Of a stretch of DNA of 64,000 nucleotides, positions 40,579 to 52,857 are shown in pieces. This stretch comes from Drechmeria coniospora. Its lineage: Eukaryota; Ascomycota; Sordariomycetes; Hypocreales; Ophiocordycipitaceae. Under the pieces are notes generated by a model that did not search any database, had not been told where the DNA came from, and was given only the letters and a program-made list of their open reading frames with translations. The translations under genes and the position numbers were made by a program. Numbering within the stretch: the stretch's first letter is position 1; each line of letters opens with the position of its first letter. The stretch spans positions 9,707,222 to 9,771,221 of the forward strand of contig NC_054390.1 of the NCBI RefSeq assembly GCF_001625195.1, written 5' to 3'.

Positions 40579-42964
40579 CATCGTATTATTCAACGTTGTG
40601 TCTTGCGGTCCCGTGCGTCACGGAGCGTCAAGGGGCCAGAAGGGACTCCCATCGGCGTAGAGCGAAGAGTGCAGCTGCACTTGGATGCATGCCAGGAGCG
40701 GCGCCGCGGGGTCGCTGGCGGGCGGGGTTGTGCATGGAAACACCGGCGAGCCGTGATTCATGGGCCATCTTGCCTGCCAGAGGGAGATGGGGACCTGTGC
40801 AGAGAGCGTGCAGCGTATGCGAACAAAGGCCTCCCATGGTGGACTTGGCCTCGCTCACGCCGCCTCCATCCATCGGGCCATCTGGCCACGGGTCGGACGC
40901 AGGCCCAGCAGAGGTGCTGCCCGACGTGCACCGCTCACGTTGTCGGATGGATCGAGCTGGTCATGCGGACGCTGCCTTCCCAGTCAGCACACGCCCACGA
41001 AGGAAGATGGACCATGGGCCTCTCCGCCGGCCATGCGACCCGATCACGATACCCCACCGACATCTTGCTGCTTCGCCTGCTTGGAAGCGGTTGGAATGAA
41101 GGGGATGGAGGGGATGGAGGGAGCGGGGGAGGGGCAGCTGTGTGGAATGGAGGGGAAGGGGACCGGGCCGTTTCACAAGCCTGCCCTCCCTGCATGCCAG
41201 GTTCGACGTGCGTGTACTTGCAGTATATGTTTGTGCATGGTGCGCACGCCCTCGTTGGTTGCTTTCTCGCGGGCTCATCTGTGACTGTAGGGGTAATGGA
41301 GAAGCTGCGTGGGCGTGTCAGGTTGAAGCAGTTGGGGCCTGTTGATGTGTGAAGCTGGCGGAGCAGGTCAAAAGACGATCAAAGGCAGGAGGACCACCTG
41401 TTCTGACCACACATTGGCTTGGTACGGCAGCACGGCACAGCAAGGTGCCCGGTCGCAGCTGCGTGCTCGAGGCGGCGGTGCAGGCTGGCAGATGAACGCC
41501 TAGCATGCGCGTGGTACCCGATACATGCCCGCCTACTGGCGCAGCAGTATAGCGGTGAGTGCCTTGCACAGTACCAGGTACCTATGTTCTGCTATAGGTC
41601 CTTGGGTTTTGGTAAGCACACGAAGGTTCGGCATGACCTGATATTAGCAGCAGCAAGCAGAGCAAGCAGGCAAGCACGATGCACAGTATTCGTACCGCAC
41701 TCTTTGAGGTGCCATTTGCCAGCAGCACCGCCCCGCACCGCGCTACACTGTTGTCCGACCAGCGTGAAATTGGGACGGTAGAAGTATTACTGTAATTACT
41801 TGGTGCTGTGCACGCTCGTGCACCGTTGCATGGATTGATGTGCGCACGATAAGGCGCTGGCCTGGCCACTTGTTCCCAGATTAACACGACTCCATATGCT
41901 TACGTACTTGCAACCATACCTTGGCGTACGGAGTACAGTGAGTAAGTACAGGTGCAAGCGCAGAGCACGCGTAGTTGTACATGTACCTACACCTGCGACA
42001 GTCAGTCACCATGCCGCACACGCTGTGCGTACGTGTAATTGCATGCACTTAGGTACTAGTACTTGACCATTACCTGGGTACTGAAGTCCGGAGTAAGTAC
42101 TTGTACAACTAATTACTGTACAGACAGTACTTGCCGTACTAGGCACCTACCTAAGGTACCTAGTAGTAATGACCTCTAGTGCCATCACCATTACGTGCTA
42201 CGTGTGCTACGTGCCTACCAGGTAAGTATAGGCAATGTCCTACTGCCCGATGATGACGTTGACCTGGAGCCCTGGCAGCTCGACTCTGCCGCATGCTGCT
42301 CCGACGCGACCCGGACACGCAGAGGCTGCGGCAATCGAGCGCAATCGGGAGCAATTGGATACGGCCACAACTGTTGTCTTCTCGCGCCACCTGCGCGACG
42401 CGGATTGTCGCCACTATTTCCCGCAATGCGCGCTCCATGTCGGCGGTGGGAAGTTTGAGAGTTTGGAATCGGATGCAGCTGGCACTCGACTGGCGCGGGC
42501 ACCTTGGGCAGCAGGCGTGCAGCGTCAGGGCCGGCTGCACGTCGAGGGGCGGAGCTGCGCCTCTGCTGGCACGAGCCGCCACCCCCTCCCCTGGTTCGAG
42601 GGCACAAGGAGGGCACCAGGCACTAATTACCATGGCACGACGAGGTGGCAATACGCACTGTAGATGCATGGTGCCCGTAGACACACGTTGCTCTGGCACC
42701 TTGGGCGTCCCGTTGATCAAGCAAGGTTGATCAAGCAAGGGTAGCTTTCGTCGTCGGGGCCTGTACCAGGTACCTAGTACCTACTGTTGGTAACTTAGTA
42801 GGCAGCATGAGCCCTGGGTCCCATTGTTTCGGCGTCCTCGTCGTTGGCATTTCATCCCTTCTTTTTCCATCGTCCCCCGTCGGTGCAAGCATGGACACGC
42901 ATAAATGTCGGCCATGTACGGACGGAGTGTACTGAGCACTCCTTGGACCGTATTTGAGCCAGGA

Positions 42965-42982
42965 GTACGGAGTACTCCGTAC
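42965..42982. repeat. Perfect 18-bp palindrome GTACGGAGTACTCCGTAC
   Basis: Self-complementary over all 18 bases. It contains the same two nine-base words as the palindrome at 1590-1607, in opposite order. Confidence 0.9.
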
Positions 42983-45281
42983 AGGCGTTCGATAGTTGCC
43001 TTCGCCACGCAAATACGTTGGTCGCACTCGCGTACGTGCTGCTCTGGCCCTGCGGACCCGCCACGCGCACAGTGCGTTGGCCAACGCCGCAGGTCGGCGA
43101 GAGGCGAGGGGCGGGGTGCGAAAGCTGAATGGGGAACGAGGTGACGGCCTGACGAGGGTGTGACGGAGTCACGAGGTCCTGCTCGTCCGAAAGGGAGGGA
43201 GCTAGGAAAGTCAATTGAGTCTGGCAGATTGGCCGTGGCTGCCACCCGTTCGTGCTCGTACCTCGTCGCATCGAGACGCATTCGTGCTCCTGCTTTGCCT
43301 TGCTTGCCGCGGTCCGGCCTCGTCGAGGTCGGCTGCTGCCAATTGCGAGACGGTAGACGCAGCAGGGGGAGAGTGGGAGAGGAATAGGCGAGACGAATCG
43401 ACGTCCCCGAACCTGGCGAGGACGAGGGACACGACGTCACATGCGTGGTCCCTTGGGCGGCGGCGAGGGAGGGTCCAGGGTCCACGGCGAACCCTTCACC
43501 CCTCTTCTACAGCGCTGCGCTAGCTGGGCTGGGCTACCTACTAGGTACTAGTTATGCTGTCCCGCCGGCGCCGTACTCCGTACTTGGGTCCCCTACCCTC
43601 CCCTCCCCCACCCCCAGGCTCTTGGTCCGATTTAAAGTTTCAGGAATCAGGACGTGGGCGGTACCTAGCACGCTGTACGAGGACCGCACTCGCCCGTACC
43701 GACTCCCCATGCTGCAAAGCAGTGGCATCGGTATTTGTCGTCGGAATTTTCGTCGTCGCAGCTCCTGACGAAATGCCACATCGAGGGCACATGCCCTTGC
43801 TCCATCCGCCTGTTGACCATCTGCTCACACGTGCCGAATAGATAAGGCATGAAAGGTAATCGTTGATGGCGCGCGTCGCCCAGTAGCTAGGAGGACAGGC
43901 AATTGGGACCTTGTCAGCGTCAGCACCGAGGCATCGATAGCTCGCATCGTATGGCGTGCGTGTGCCGGACGAGCCCTGAGCCGTCGACGGGATCCTAGCA
44001 CAGTGCATGAACAGCACCTAGCGACAGGCACCTCGACCGCCACCGCGAAGCCGATAAAGTACAGTAGTTGCAAGAGTACGCTGGTGGATACGATAGGTAC
44101 CAAGGCACTCCGTACCTAGCACTAAGCATTGCTGGTACCTGTAGTTTGAGTGGTGGGTACCTACAGTAGGTAGGTACATGAATTTACTCAAGTGCCTCAA
44201 GGTAGGTACATGAACTTACTCAAGCAGGTAGGTACATGAATTTACTCAAGCAAGTAGGTGCTCGAGTGGGTATTGTTCACCTTGTCGGCGGATTCGAGAG
44301 GATTCATACCTGCCTACCGAGTACAGCACACCTGCCGCCGGATATCGTACTTGCCCATGCACGTTACCAGGTCCCCTTGGTTTTCACTGGCGGCAGGTGC
44401 TATCTTGGGACTACCCATTGGCAGCCAATTACAAGGCGCTAGCCTGGCGCCTGGTGTGCCTGATGACCACCGCTGGCGGTCGCACCTGACTGGCTCGTGG
44501 AGGGCGTGTCGTTAGCGACCGGCGAGAGGCAGTGACTGTCGAGCTGCTGATGGGCGGAAGTACCTGCTGTAGTTTGCAAGCACTCGCACTGAACAATGCA
44601 AGTACTTGCAAGTCGAACGAGGAGTCGTAGACTTCACCCACAGCACCACGTACACCGACCAACACGTACCTGCAGAGACAATCTACATGCACAGTACGAA
44701 TAACCGTCAAATCCTGCCACGACTTCTCTCTGGGGAAAGGGGGAACAATGTCTTTGGTCGCCTAGCTCTGGCGCTGAATCTAGAACGTGAGAGCAGCGGC
44801 TTGGCAGCCAGGACGCAACATTTCAATTTTTCATCGTCGTACGTAGGATGCTATGCTCTCCAAGTCGGGTCGGGTGGGTATTGGTGTGAGTACGGCCGTG
44901 TCGGAGGCCTGAGAGAAAAGTCGACTGCTTCGCAGCCAGGTGCAGCCTGACGTGCCGGGCAGGCAGTGGGCAGGACTGCACAGCGCCGGCTGCAGAGTGG
45001 GAGCGGACGGTGGTTGGCCACCTGTCAACGTTGGGTGGTGCAGGCGGATGCCTACGCGGTGCCGAATGGTGCCCATGCAGAGCACCCCACGATGGCAAGG
45101 CACCACGGCAAGTGCTGTATTAATTACTTCAAGTACGTTCGAGGTGCCCTGCAGTCGTACCATCGGCGGCCTGTGCTGCCTCGTACGGGGTCTGCAGCCT
45201 GTCGCCGCGCCGACACCCAGCAAGCGCCTGCCCTCGTCATGGTGAGGGCTCGCCATCGTTGCCGCCCTTCCTCGACACTCA

Positions 45282-45400
45282 CCATCGACACTCACCATCG
45301 ACACTCACCATCGACACCCAACATCGGCACCCACCATCGACACCCCACCATCGACACCCACCATCGACACCCACCATCGACACCCCACCACCGTCACCCA
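45282..45400. repeat. 12-13-bp repeat (CACCATCGACACC)
   Basis: About nine units of CACTCACCATCGA and CACCCACCATCGA with occasional extra bases. Confidence 0.88.
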
Positions 45401-45668
45401 CCGTCCGCTCCCACCAACCACAACCACGCAACACTCTTCCTCACGAAGCGCGATACTCCCCGTTTGGCCGTTCGACACCTCCGCATCCCAATCCCGCTCA
45501 GCCCAGTGGCCACGACGGACTACGGACCATCTTCTTCTTCCATTGAAAGCCTCGCCGCCGCCGCCCGATTCCTCGACCTTCGCTCACCTTCTTCCTCCTT
45601 CTCCCAACATCATTTCCGCTGCCCGCCGACGCCACGCCTATGCCATCTCGCCCACCCCCATCGGCACG

Positions 45669-45857
45669 ATTGGCAGACATTGGCAGACATTGGCAGACAT
45701 TGGCAGACATTGGCAGACATTGGCAGACATTGGCAGACATTGACAGACATTGACAGACATTGGAGACATTGGCAGAAATTGACAGACATTGGCAGACATT
45801 GACCGACAGTGGCAGACATTGACCGACATTGACCGACATTGACCGACATTGACTGAC
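45669..45857. repeat. 10-bp minisatellite TTGGCAGACA, about 19 copies
   Basis: The unit starts as pure TTGGCAGACA and drifts to TTGACAGACA and TTGACCGACA toward the right end. A 10-bp period puts each unit on the same face of the helix. Confidence 0.92.
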
Positions 45858-46718
45858 GCACAGGATTGCCCTACCTGCCTGGCCCGCCTCCAACCGCACG
45901 AGCCGGCATCTGGACGAGCCGAGAAAAAGGACAAATCCGGCCAGCCCGACCTTGACCTCGTACCTCCAAAGCCTCCTGGACGAGGCCGCCCATACTTGCA
46001 CGCTGCACATCCCTCTCGTCAGTCCAGTTCTTCGTCCCGCCCCCCCACCACTCCTCGCCAGGGGCGTGCGCGTGCCTGCGCAAGGTGACTCGCCGGCGCC
46101 ACCTCTTGTCCTACCCCGGCCTGGCGGCTGTTCGGTTCGGGTATCAACAGCCTGACTGACTGCCTACCCTGATTGTCCGCTCGCCTGCCTGTCAGATCGA
46201 TCAGAGTCATCCGTCGGTGCATCCGCCGTGCCCGCGGCGCTCTAAAAGGCCGGCCAAACCCTCTGCGAGGCGTGCTCCCGCTCGCCGTTGCCATCGCCTC
46301 CAACCCCGACCTGCTCGCTGCTCGGCTGCCGCATTGCCAGCGACGGTGACCAATTGCCCTACGCCAAGCTTCAATCGGCCGTCGACGACATTCATCCGAC
46401 GCAATTGCCCGCCGCCGGCATTGTGAACCATCCTCCCCGACGGGCTCGATCCCATTCAGCCAGCGAGCGGCCGGCCCCACTCACCTCCCGTCGAGTCGTG
46501 CTGTTCTCGCACGCCATTACGTGCTTGCTTGCACTTACTTGCACCTGCGCCTACAGTGCGGTGCGAGCACAGCTGCTGCCGGTGCCGACAGTACACGCCT
46601 CGCCGATACACGCACGCCAGTCCTCGGTCTGCCTTTGTCATTGGCACAAAGATAAATCGAAGCGGCCGCCCGCGTTGGCCTGCAAACTCTCTGTTGCTCA
46701 TCACCCAACCCATTCTCC

Positions 46719-46743
46719 TTCTCTCTCTCTCTCTCTCTCTCTC
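46719..46743. repeat. CT dinucleotide run upstream of the SWIRM gene
   Basis: A 25-bp (CT)n tract about 145 bp before the start codon. Pyrimidine tracts are common next to fungal transcription starts. Confidence 0.85.
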
Positions 46744-46886
46744 CCACCTTTCCCACCCTCGGACCAGCAAACTTAAATCCGGCCCTGACCTATTATCTCC
46801 GCCCGCCTGTCGTGGTTGCCTGGGCACTAAAAATCGCCACCCGTCCACGTCATTCGGCGTCCGTCCACGCATCCATCGTCCACAGC

Positions 46887-48308
46887 ATGGCTGACAAACC
46901 AGCCCATCAGCACCCTCATCAGCCTCCCATCGCCCCCGAGCCTGCTGCTACTTCTTCTGCTCGTCTGCATCCCGCCCAACGATTGCCTCCTCACCTCTCG
47001 ACGCTCTATTCCTACTTTCATCCACCACCACCGCCGTCCCCGTCGTCATCGGCCTCCGAACCGCAGCGGAATCCGAAGCGTCCATTGCACCCGTCGATGG
47101 GCCCGCCGCCTCGCCCGGCCCAACCCATGGAGGCGCCCAAGTTCGCCGTCAGCAGCCTCATGTCTCCTCCCCAGGCCATCCACGACAGCTTCACCCACGA
47201 TTCCTCCCTCTCGGACCGGGCACCCCCCGAGACGAAACATGGCAAAGGTGGACCGTTCTCGGCGCGGCAGCCGCTGCCCATGTCGCCTCCCGTCTCGCCC
47301 GACAGCAACCCCATTGGGCCTGCGGCGGCGACGGCCGACCGGCGCTCGCCCTCGTCGTCGTCGTCGTCGTCGTCGTCGGTGAGGGCCGTCCAGAAGGATC
47401 CGCTTCTCTACCCCAACGACGAGCACCTGGCGTCGATGCACCCTCAGGCGCCGCTCTTCCGGCCGACGGAGCTCGAGCAGCAGCATCTCCACCACCGCCG
47501 CATCGTCGACGACCACGTGCGCGCCCGGTCGCCTGTCATCTTCGCCTCCGGCCTCGCCCCGCCTCGACGGGACGAGTACGAGCTCGCCTTGACGTTTCGC
47601 TCCCAGGTCATGAAGCATTTCACGACGAACCGCCGCGGCTGGCTGCGACAGGAGCGTGCCCTGCTCGAGGCCGATCGCCGCGCCGGCCGCCGCGGCCACG
47701 GTATGCTGCGGCTCCCCTCGCGCGCGACGAGACCCGTCGCGGCCAAGCCCGTCGTCGTCGTCAAGGCCCGCAGCGGCAGCGCCGAACGCTTCCCCAGGAC
47801 GGCCGACCATGGGCGCCAGGGTGCCACGCGGATCCGCAAGGATGGCGCGGCCGCGGGCCCGGCGAGAGGTGCGAGACCCGCCCACGGCCGCCTTAGCGCC
47901 ACGCCGGAGCCGTCGCGGCGCGTCGTGGCCCCGAACCGCGAGGACAAGGACTTTGCCGCGCTGCCCGACTACTGCCCCTCGCTCGACACGCTGCCGAGCA
48001 GGGCCAACAGCCTCAAGGTCGACTGGAAGGGCCAGCCCATCGACCTCGGCAACGACCCCCACCGGTCGCTGCTTCACCCCGACGAGGTGCTGCTGGCCGG
48101 CAACCTTCGTCTCGACTGCGCCACGTACCTGACGAGCAAGCGGCGCATCTTCGAGCGCCGCCTCCAGTGCCTGCACAGGGGCAAGGAGTTTCGCAAGACG
48201 GACGCCCAGCAGGCCTGCAAGATTGACGTCAACAAGGCGTCGAAGCTCTGGACCGCCTACGAGCGCGTCGGCTGGCTCGACGCCGCCCACGTCCGCCGCT
48301 TCCTGTGA
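46887..48308 (+). CDS. SWIRM-domain protein (Fun19/Laf-like chromatin factor)
   Basis: Single exon, 473 residues from MADKPAHQHPHQPP. The N-terminal ~300 residues are Pro/Ser-rich and disordered, with a poly-Ser run encoded by TCG repeats (about 47350-47380). The C-terminal SWIRM domain (about 377-473) includes VDWKGQPIDLGNDP, LHPDEVLLAGNLRLDCATYL, TSKRRIFERR and the helix-turn-helix-like ASKLWTAYERVGWLD. SWIRM is a chromatin-associated helical domain that binds DNA or nucleosomes. Stand-alone fungal SWIRM proteins such as yeast Fun19 and fission yeast Laf1/Laf2 are linked to chromatin and histone-deacetylase complexes. An in-frame ATG 75 nt upstream (46812) would add 25 non-conserved residues. 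Antisense open frames spanning this gene are shadows. Confidence 0.88.
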   Translation: MADKPAHQHPHQPPIAPEPAATSSARLHPAQRLPPHLSTLYSYFHPPPPPSPSSSASEPQRNPKRPLHPSMGPPPRPAQPMEAPKFAVSSLMSPPQAIHDSFTHDSSLSDRAPPETKHGKGGPFSARQPLPMSPPVSPDSNPIGPAAATADRRSPSSSSSSSSSVRAVQKDPLLYPNDEHLASMHPQAPLFRPTELEQQHLHHRRIVDDHVRARSPVIFASGLAPPRRDEYELALTFRSQVMKHFTTNRRGWLRQERALLEADRRAGRRGHGMLRLPSRATRPVAAKPVVVVKARSGSAERFPRTADHGRQGATRIRKDGAAAGPARGARPAHGRLSATPEPSRRVVAPNREDKDFAALPDYCPSLDTLPSRANSLKVDWKGQPIDLGNDPHRSLLHPDEVLLAGNLRLDCATYLTSKRRIFERRLQCLHRGKEFRKTDAQQACKIDVNKASKLWTAYERVGWLDAAHVRRFL

Positions 48309-48472
48309 CGGACGACGCCGCCGACGAACCACGGGCGCGCCACCACCCGTCTTCCCTGCCCATCCTTCTGCCGGCTCGCGGCCGACGGAACCTCTCCGCT
48401 CCTCTTGACGAAATTGACGATTGACGAGACCGACTGCGGCCATGCGACCCCTAGCTTGCCTGATCTGTCGTC

Positions 48473-48500
48473 TTTTTTTTTTTTTTTTTTTTTTTTTTTT
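48473..48500 (+). repeat. 28-base T homopolymer
   Basis: An uninterrupted T28 run about 165 bp after the SWIRM stop codon, probably within its 3' region. Length is uncertain in any assembly. Confidence 0.85.
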
Positions 48501-49589
48501 CCCTGTTCGTTCCCTCGACGGATGTACGTCGCATCGTCGCTTGCGTCGGCGACGGAATGCTCCTGGCTGGCCACGGCAGGCGAGCCCTCCCACCGAGCGT
48601 TCCTGTTTCACTTTCTTGCCCTTGGCTTTCCTTTATTTTACCCTCCCCCCCTGCGGCTGCGCATCATGGCAACACGACGCACCATGACGTAGCACGACGA
48701 CAACGCATCACGACAGCGCACCACGACGACGCAAACATGACAGCACGACACGACGGCGCAACACGGCAGCAAACACGCAGTATCCATCCGCGGGCAACTG
48801 TTACCTCGGAGCAATGGGACTTTACGATACCCGGAGTGGGAACCAAGGCTGGCTGACGGGTTTGCCGTCACGCCACGCCCACTCCAAACATGTATGCAAC
48901 TCTTTCGCCTTTCGACGAGGCCGCAGCGCCTGTGTCCACCCCGCCATGGCCGGTCCATTTATCGGTCCGGTTGTTTCCTTTGTTCTCACATCGTCTCGGA
49001 GACGGATTGCTGTTTTGGGATATTGCATTTCTTTCGGCGCTTTTCTTTTCGCACGCATTTTGTTTTTGCCAGAGGGAGAGCCGACCGGGTCGGTTTGAAT
49101 GCTGGCGGGCCATGGTCGATGGACGCCGGACCAGTCGCTTGGATGACGGAGGGAGGTGGGGCTCAGGCTCGCTTGTCGTTGCCGAGCTGCCTCGGATGCC
49201 GCAGAGGCTCGTGGCACGATCCGCTCGGTGGACAAGTCCACGTGGGTGGTGTTTCTGGCAGAGCAATACGAGAATGAAAGAACGACGGGTATGTGCTACG
49301 TGCTGCGGCTCGTGCGGGTTCAAGGAGAGCGCATGCGGCGCCGTGGGAGGCCATGCGTTTGACGTGCTCCCGGCGACGTGAATGCCACGAACGCGTCGGT
49401 GACTGCATGGCTGGTGCCCGACTTTTCTCGCCACTGGGGCCTCGTGGATGGCTCATAATTATCGAAGAGGGTAGGAATACTCCAAACATCATCTGCCCGT
49501 ACGTGGTGACCTCTGCTTGCGCCTGTGGACGTTTGCGTGGATGGTGGCCTTTGGCAACCCTCTGCAGCTGTGTGCATCTCTCCGTAGCC

Positions 49590-49850
49590 CTCTGCCCTCT
49601 GCGCTCTGCCCTCTGTAACTCTGCGCTCTGCCCTCTGTAACTCTGCCCTCTGTCCTCTGTAATTCTGCCCTCTGTCCTCTGTAACTCTGCTCTCTGTCCT
49701 CTGTAACTCTGCCCTCTGTCCTCTGTAAATCTACCCTTAACCCTCTGCTCTCTGCCCTCTGCCCTCTGTAACTCTGCCCTCTGCCCTCCGCCCTCTGCCC
49801 TCTGCCCTCTGCCCTCTGCCCTCCGCCCTCTGCAACTCTCTGTAATTCCA
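49590..49850. repeat. Minisatellite of CTCTGCCCTCTGTAA-type units
   Basis: About 25 short units mixing CTCTGCCCTCTG, CTCTGTAA and CTCTGTCCTCTG. The minus strand is purine-rich and translates as an RAEGRGQRAEG repeat, an artefact. Confidence 0.9.
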
Positions 49851-50029
49851 TGACCTCTGTAATAACCTGTGAGAGCGCAATTTGTACGGAGTAATACTCC
49901 GAAGGTACTTGCACTTGCTTCTCATGTTCGTCGCATGTTCGTCGCATGCGGTTTGCTTAGTCAGGCAATTCCCCCCATACGCTCAAGGCGACGTGAATGA
50001 ATGCCAGCTGTCAGTGCCTGAAGTAGTGT

Positions 50030-50460
50030 GACTGTGCTGTACTCGGTACTGTGACTGTGCTGTACTCGGTACTGTAACCGTGCTGTGCTCGGTACCGTGA
50101 CTGTGCTGTACCGGTACTACCCTGACTGTGCAGTGCTCGGTATTACTGTGACTGTGCTGTACTCGGTACTGTAACCGTGCAGTACTCGGTACTGTGACCG
50201 TGCAGTACTCGGCATTACTGTGACTGTGCTGTGCTCGGTACTGTGACCGTGCTGTAATCGGTACTGTGACCGTGCTGTAGTCGGCACTGTGACCTGTGCT
50301 GTACCATAACTACACCTACCGTGACTGTGCAGTACTCGGTATTACTGTGACTGTGCTGTGCTCGGGACTGTGACCGTGCTGTAATCGGTACTGTGACCGT
50401 GCTGTACTCGGCACTGTGACCTGTGCTGTACCGGTATTACTGTGACTGCTCTAACTAACT
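50030..50460. repeat. ~22-bp minisatellite CTGTGACTGTGCTGTACTCGGTA
   Basis: About 18 imperfect units alternate TGACTGTGCTG and TGACCGTGCTG with CTCGGTA or CCGGTA endings. Its composition resembles the array at 2041-2600, but the unit differs. Confidence 0.9.
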
Positions 50461-51039
50461 GTGAGATCTGCTGGACAGTACTTGCAATGTACCGAGGAAT
50501 ACCGGCCTGGTACCTAGCCCGAGGTACCTCGTCGGTGCGGCGAAAAAAGCTACGAGCAGAGTCCTGCAATTACGCCGCAGCTGGACCACCAATTGCGGTG
50601 GCGTGACGGCACTGCGGTGGCGGTGGTGCTGCGCCGCTACGGGGCGATACCACGTCGCCAAGTACCACCAAGTACAGCGACGCTACAGCGCGGTACAGTG
50701 ACGGTGGTGACGCTCTCTCTCCCTTCGAACACGCTCTCCTCCCCCGGCTGCCACCTCCCCCAGCAGGCTTAGTAGCCATACCTGCTGCTCCCAGCTCCTC
50801 CTACCTACTACCCTCCTCCGTGCGGCTTCCCTTCCCCTCCATTCCCCTCCAATTCTTCTCCATCCTTCTCCATCATTTTCCATCCTTCTCCATCCTTCTC
50901 CATCCTTCTTCATTCATTCCCCTTTCCTCAGCTTCCACCTCGCCCGCACGTTCGAGTAGCAGCTGTCCTTTGCGTCGGAGAGCCCGGACTGGCCAGCAGC
51001 AACGAGTGAACAGCACCGGGCCGGGCCCGAGGCCTCGCC

Positions 51040-52857
51040 ATGCCTACCAAGCGGCGGCGACCGTCCCACGATGACACCGACAGCGCAGAGGGGCTCGTCG
51101 CTGGCCACGATGACCATGACGACGACGGCCACGATCATGCTCACGACCTCCACGGCTTCCGCAACGGCGACGGGGACCATCTGCGTCGGCAGGTAAAGCG
51201 CAGCAAGGGCGTCGACATCATCTCCTTCCTCTCGGACGAGCTGCTGGTCCGCATCCTCGCCCTCTGCAACGAACGCACCCTCCTCCGCCTCTCGCCCGTG
51301 TCGAAGCGCTTCCACCGCCTCGCCGGCGACTCCCAGCTCTGGCGTCCTCACTACTACCATCGGTTCATCCTCCCTCGCGCCCACCGCATCCCCGGCTTCC
51401 GCACCGGCGCGGCCGCCGCCTCGAGCAAGCTGCGCTACTCGGCCCAGAGGTCGGCGTGGGCCGACGGCGGCTGGGGCCGTCGCGGGGGCCTCGAGGGTGC
51501 CGACCAGGCGCCCGCCGACGTCGTCGATGTCGTCGACTGGAAGAAGCAGTACAAGCTCCGCCACAACTGGACCCGGGGCCGCTGCGCCCTCGGCGAGATG
51601 CCCGTCCGTGACATGCAGCGGAACCAGGTCCCCGACAGGCAGACGCTCGTCAAGGTCGTCGACGGGCTCGCCGTCACCGCCGACGGCGAGTCGGGCCTGC
51701 GCGTTTGGGACCTCAAGACGCGCAGGCTCATCGTCGAGGACCGTCTCGAGACGGACGAGAATGGCTTCCGGCGCCCGACGTGCTTGGCCGTCGACCATCG
51801 GCGACTCCCTGGAGGCCCCCTGGACATATCCGCCGGCTTCGAAGACGGCACCTTTGGCATCTGGAGGCTGGACCCCGGCCACGGGAAGCTCGTCCTGCTA
51901 TGCCGACAGGCGCAAGGCTACTTTGGAGAGCTCGTCGCCGTTGCGTACGGTCATCCCTTCGTCCTGACCGCCACGAGGCTCGGCTTCGTCTCGCTGTACA
52001 CCTTTGCCACCCCCCGTCCCCGCGACGACGGCGCAGCAGCTTCCGAGTCCGCCGAGCATTCGCACGAGCGGCGAGATGGCCCCGTGCCGCGGCCCGGTGT
52101 CGACCTCGCACCATTCCCGCAGCCGCGGCAGCTCACATCGCTCAAGTCTCACAGCACGCGGGCGCCGCTGGCCCTGTCCATACGGACGACGGCCAAGTCT
52201 GTCGTCGCCTCCATCGCCTACACCTTTGACACGGTTGGCGGCTGGTCCATAGGCATCCAGGACCTCGACATCAGGCCTTCGGGCCTCTCGATCCCCGACG
52301 TCGTCTCCTCCCGCGTCGCCTCGACGTTGCCAACGCAGACGCGCCGATCCAGACCTTCATCGGCGGCATCAACGTACGCGAGCACGGGCGCGCCGTCGCG
52401 GAACCATCTCGTCGAGTCGGACAGTGACGGTCCCATCAGGTTGTGCTACAGTCACCCCTACCTTCTCGCCACCTTGCCCGACAACACCCTGGTCCTGCAC
52501 CTCTGCACCTCCACGGCCACCTCGCTGTCCATCTCGCCCGGAATCCGCCTTTGGGGGCACACGTCCGGCATCTCGGATGCCGAGATCACGCCTCGCGGGA
52601 AAGCCGTCAGCGTCAGCACCCGAGGCGACGAGATTCGCCTGTGGGAGCTGGAAGGACGCGTCGGCGGCAGCAGCGTCGAGGTGAAGCCTAGGCATCGGGA
52701 TGAGAAAGCCGGCCCGCCGACGGGCACCATTTCCGGCCCAAGATGCCCGGATCCTGACGATAGGAAGAACTGGGTTGGCTTCGACGACGAGATGGTCGTC
52801 GTGCTCAAGGAGGCGCGCGACGGCCGGGAGAGCCTGATGGTCTATGACTTTACTTGA
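51040..52857 (+). CDS. F-box protein with WD40-like propeller
   Basis: Single exon, 605 residues. An acidic, His-rich N-terminus (HDDHDDDGHDHAHD) precedes an F-box at about 59-103 (ISFLSDELLVRILAL, SPVSKRFHRLAGDSQLW). The rest shows WD40-like strands: GESGLRVWDLKTRRLI, DISAGFEDGTFGIWRLD, LTATRLGFVSLYTF and DEIRLWELEG. Such proteins recruit substrates to SCF ubiquitin ligases through Skp1 binding of the F-box, with the propeller selecting the target. The substrate here is unknown. No intron is needed, and the frame stays open without a break. The 3' flank holds short tandem repeats with AATAAA signals. Confidence 0.9.
   Translation: MPTKRRRPSHDDTDSAEGLVAGHDDHDDDGHDHAHDLHGFRNGDGDHLRRQVKRSKGVDIISFLSDELLVRILALCNERTLLRLSPVSKRFHRLAGDSQLWRPHYYHRFILPRAHRIPGFRTGAAAASSKLRYSAQRSAWADGGWGRRGGLEGADQAPADVVDVVDWKKQYKLRHNWTRGRCALGEMPVRDMQRNQVPDRQTLVKVVDGLAVTADGESGLRVWDLKTRRLIVEDRLETDENGFRRPTCLAVDHRRLPGGPLDISAGFEDGTFGIWRLDPGHGKLVLLCRQAQGYFGELVAVAYGHPFVLTATRLGFVSLYTFATPRPRDDGAAASESAEHSHERRDGPVPRPGVDLAPFPQPRQLTSLKSHSTRAPLALSIRTTAKSVVASIAYTFDTVGGWSIGIQDLDIRPSGLSIPDVVSSRVASTLPTQTRRSRPSSAASTYASTGAPSRNHLVESDSDGPIRLCYSHPYLLATLPDNTLVLHLCTSTATSLSISPGIRLWGHTSGISDAEITPRGKAVSVSTRGDEIRLWELEGRVGGSSVEVKPRHRDEKAGPPTGTISGPRCPDPDDRKNWVGFDDEMVVVLKEARDGRESLMVYDFT

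Larger units (their letters stand above)
39457..46886. other. 7.4 kb gene-free desert between azgA and the SWIRM gene
   Basis: No supported gene. The first few hundred bases are the presumed azgA promoter. GTAC-rich, palindrome-rich stretches occur at about 41500-42230, 42930-43060, 43540-43690 and 44030-44720. Tandem repeats lie at 40343-40578, 45282-45400 and 45669-45857. A CT dinucleotide run at 46719-46743 precedes the SWIRM gene. Confidence 0.7.
48309..51039. other. 2.7 kb spacer between the SWIRM and F-box genes
   Basis: No supported gene. It contains a 28-base T run (48473-48500), a CACGACG-type repeat patch (about 48670-48760), two minisatellites (49590-49850 and 50030-50460) and a CCATCCTTCT repeat (about 50855-50915) directly before the F-box gene. 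Confidence 0.7.

Noticed and set aside
42160..42738. 192-aa minus-strand open frame in the GTAC-rich desert
   Set aside because: Begins in palindromic repeat DNA, shows no motif and has no promoter-like context.
47046..48611. 521-aa antisense open frame over the SWIRM gene
   Set aside because: Shadow frame produced by third-position GC bias; no conserved motif.
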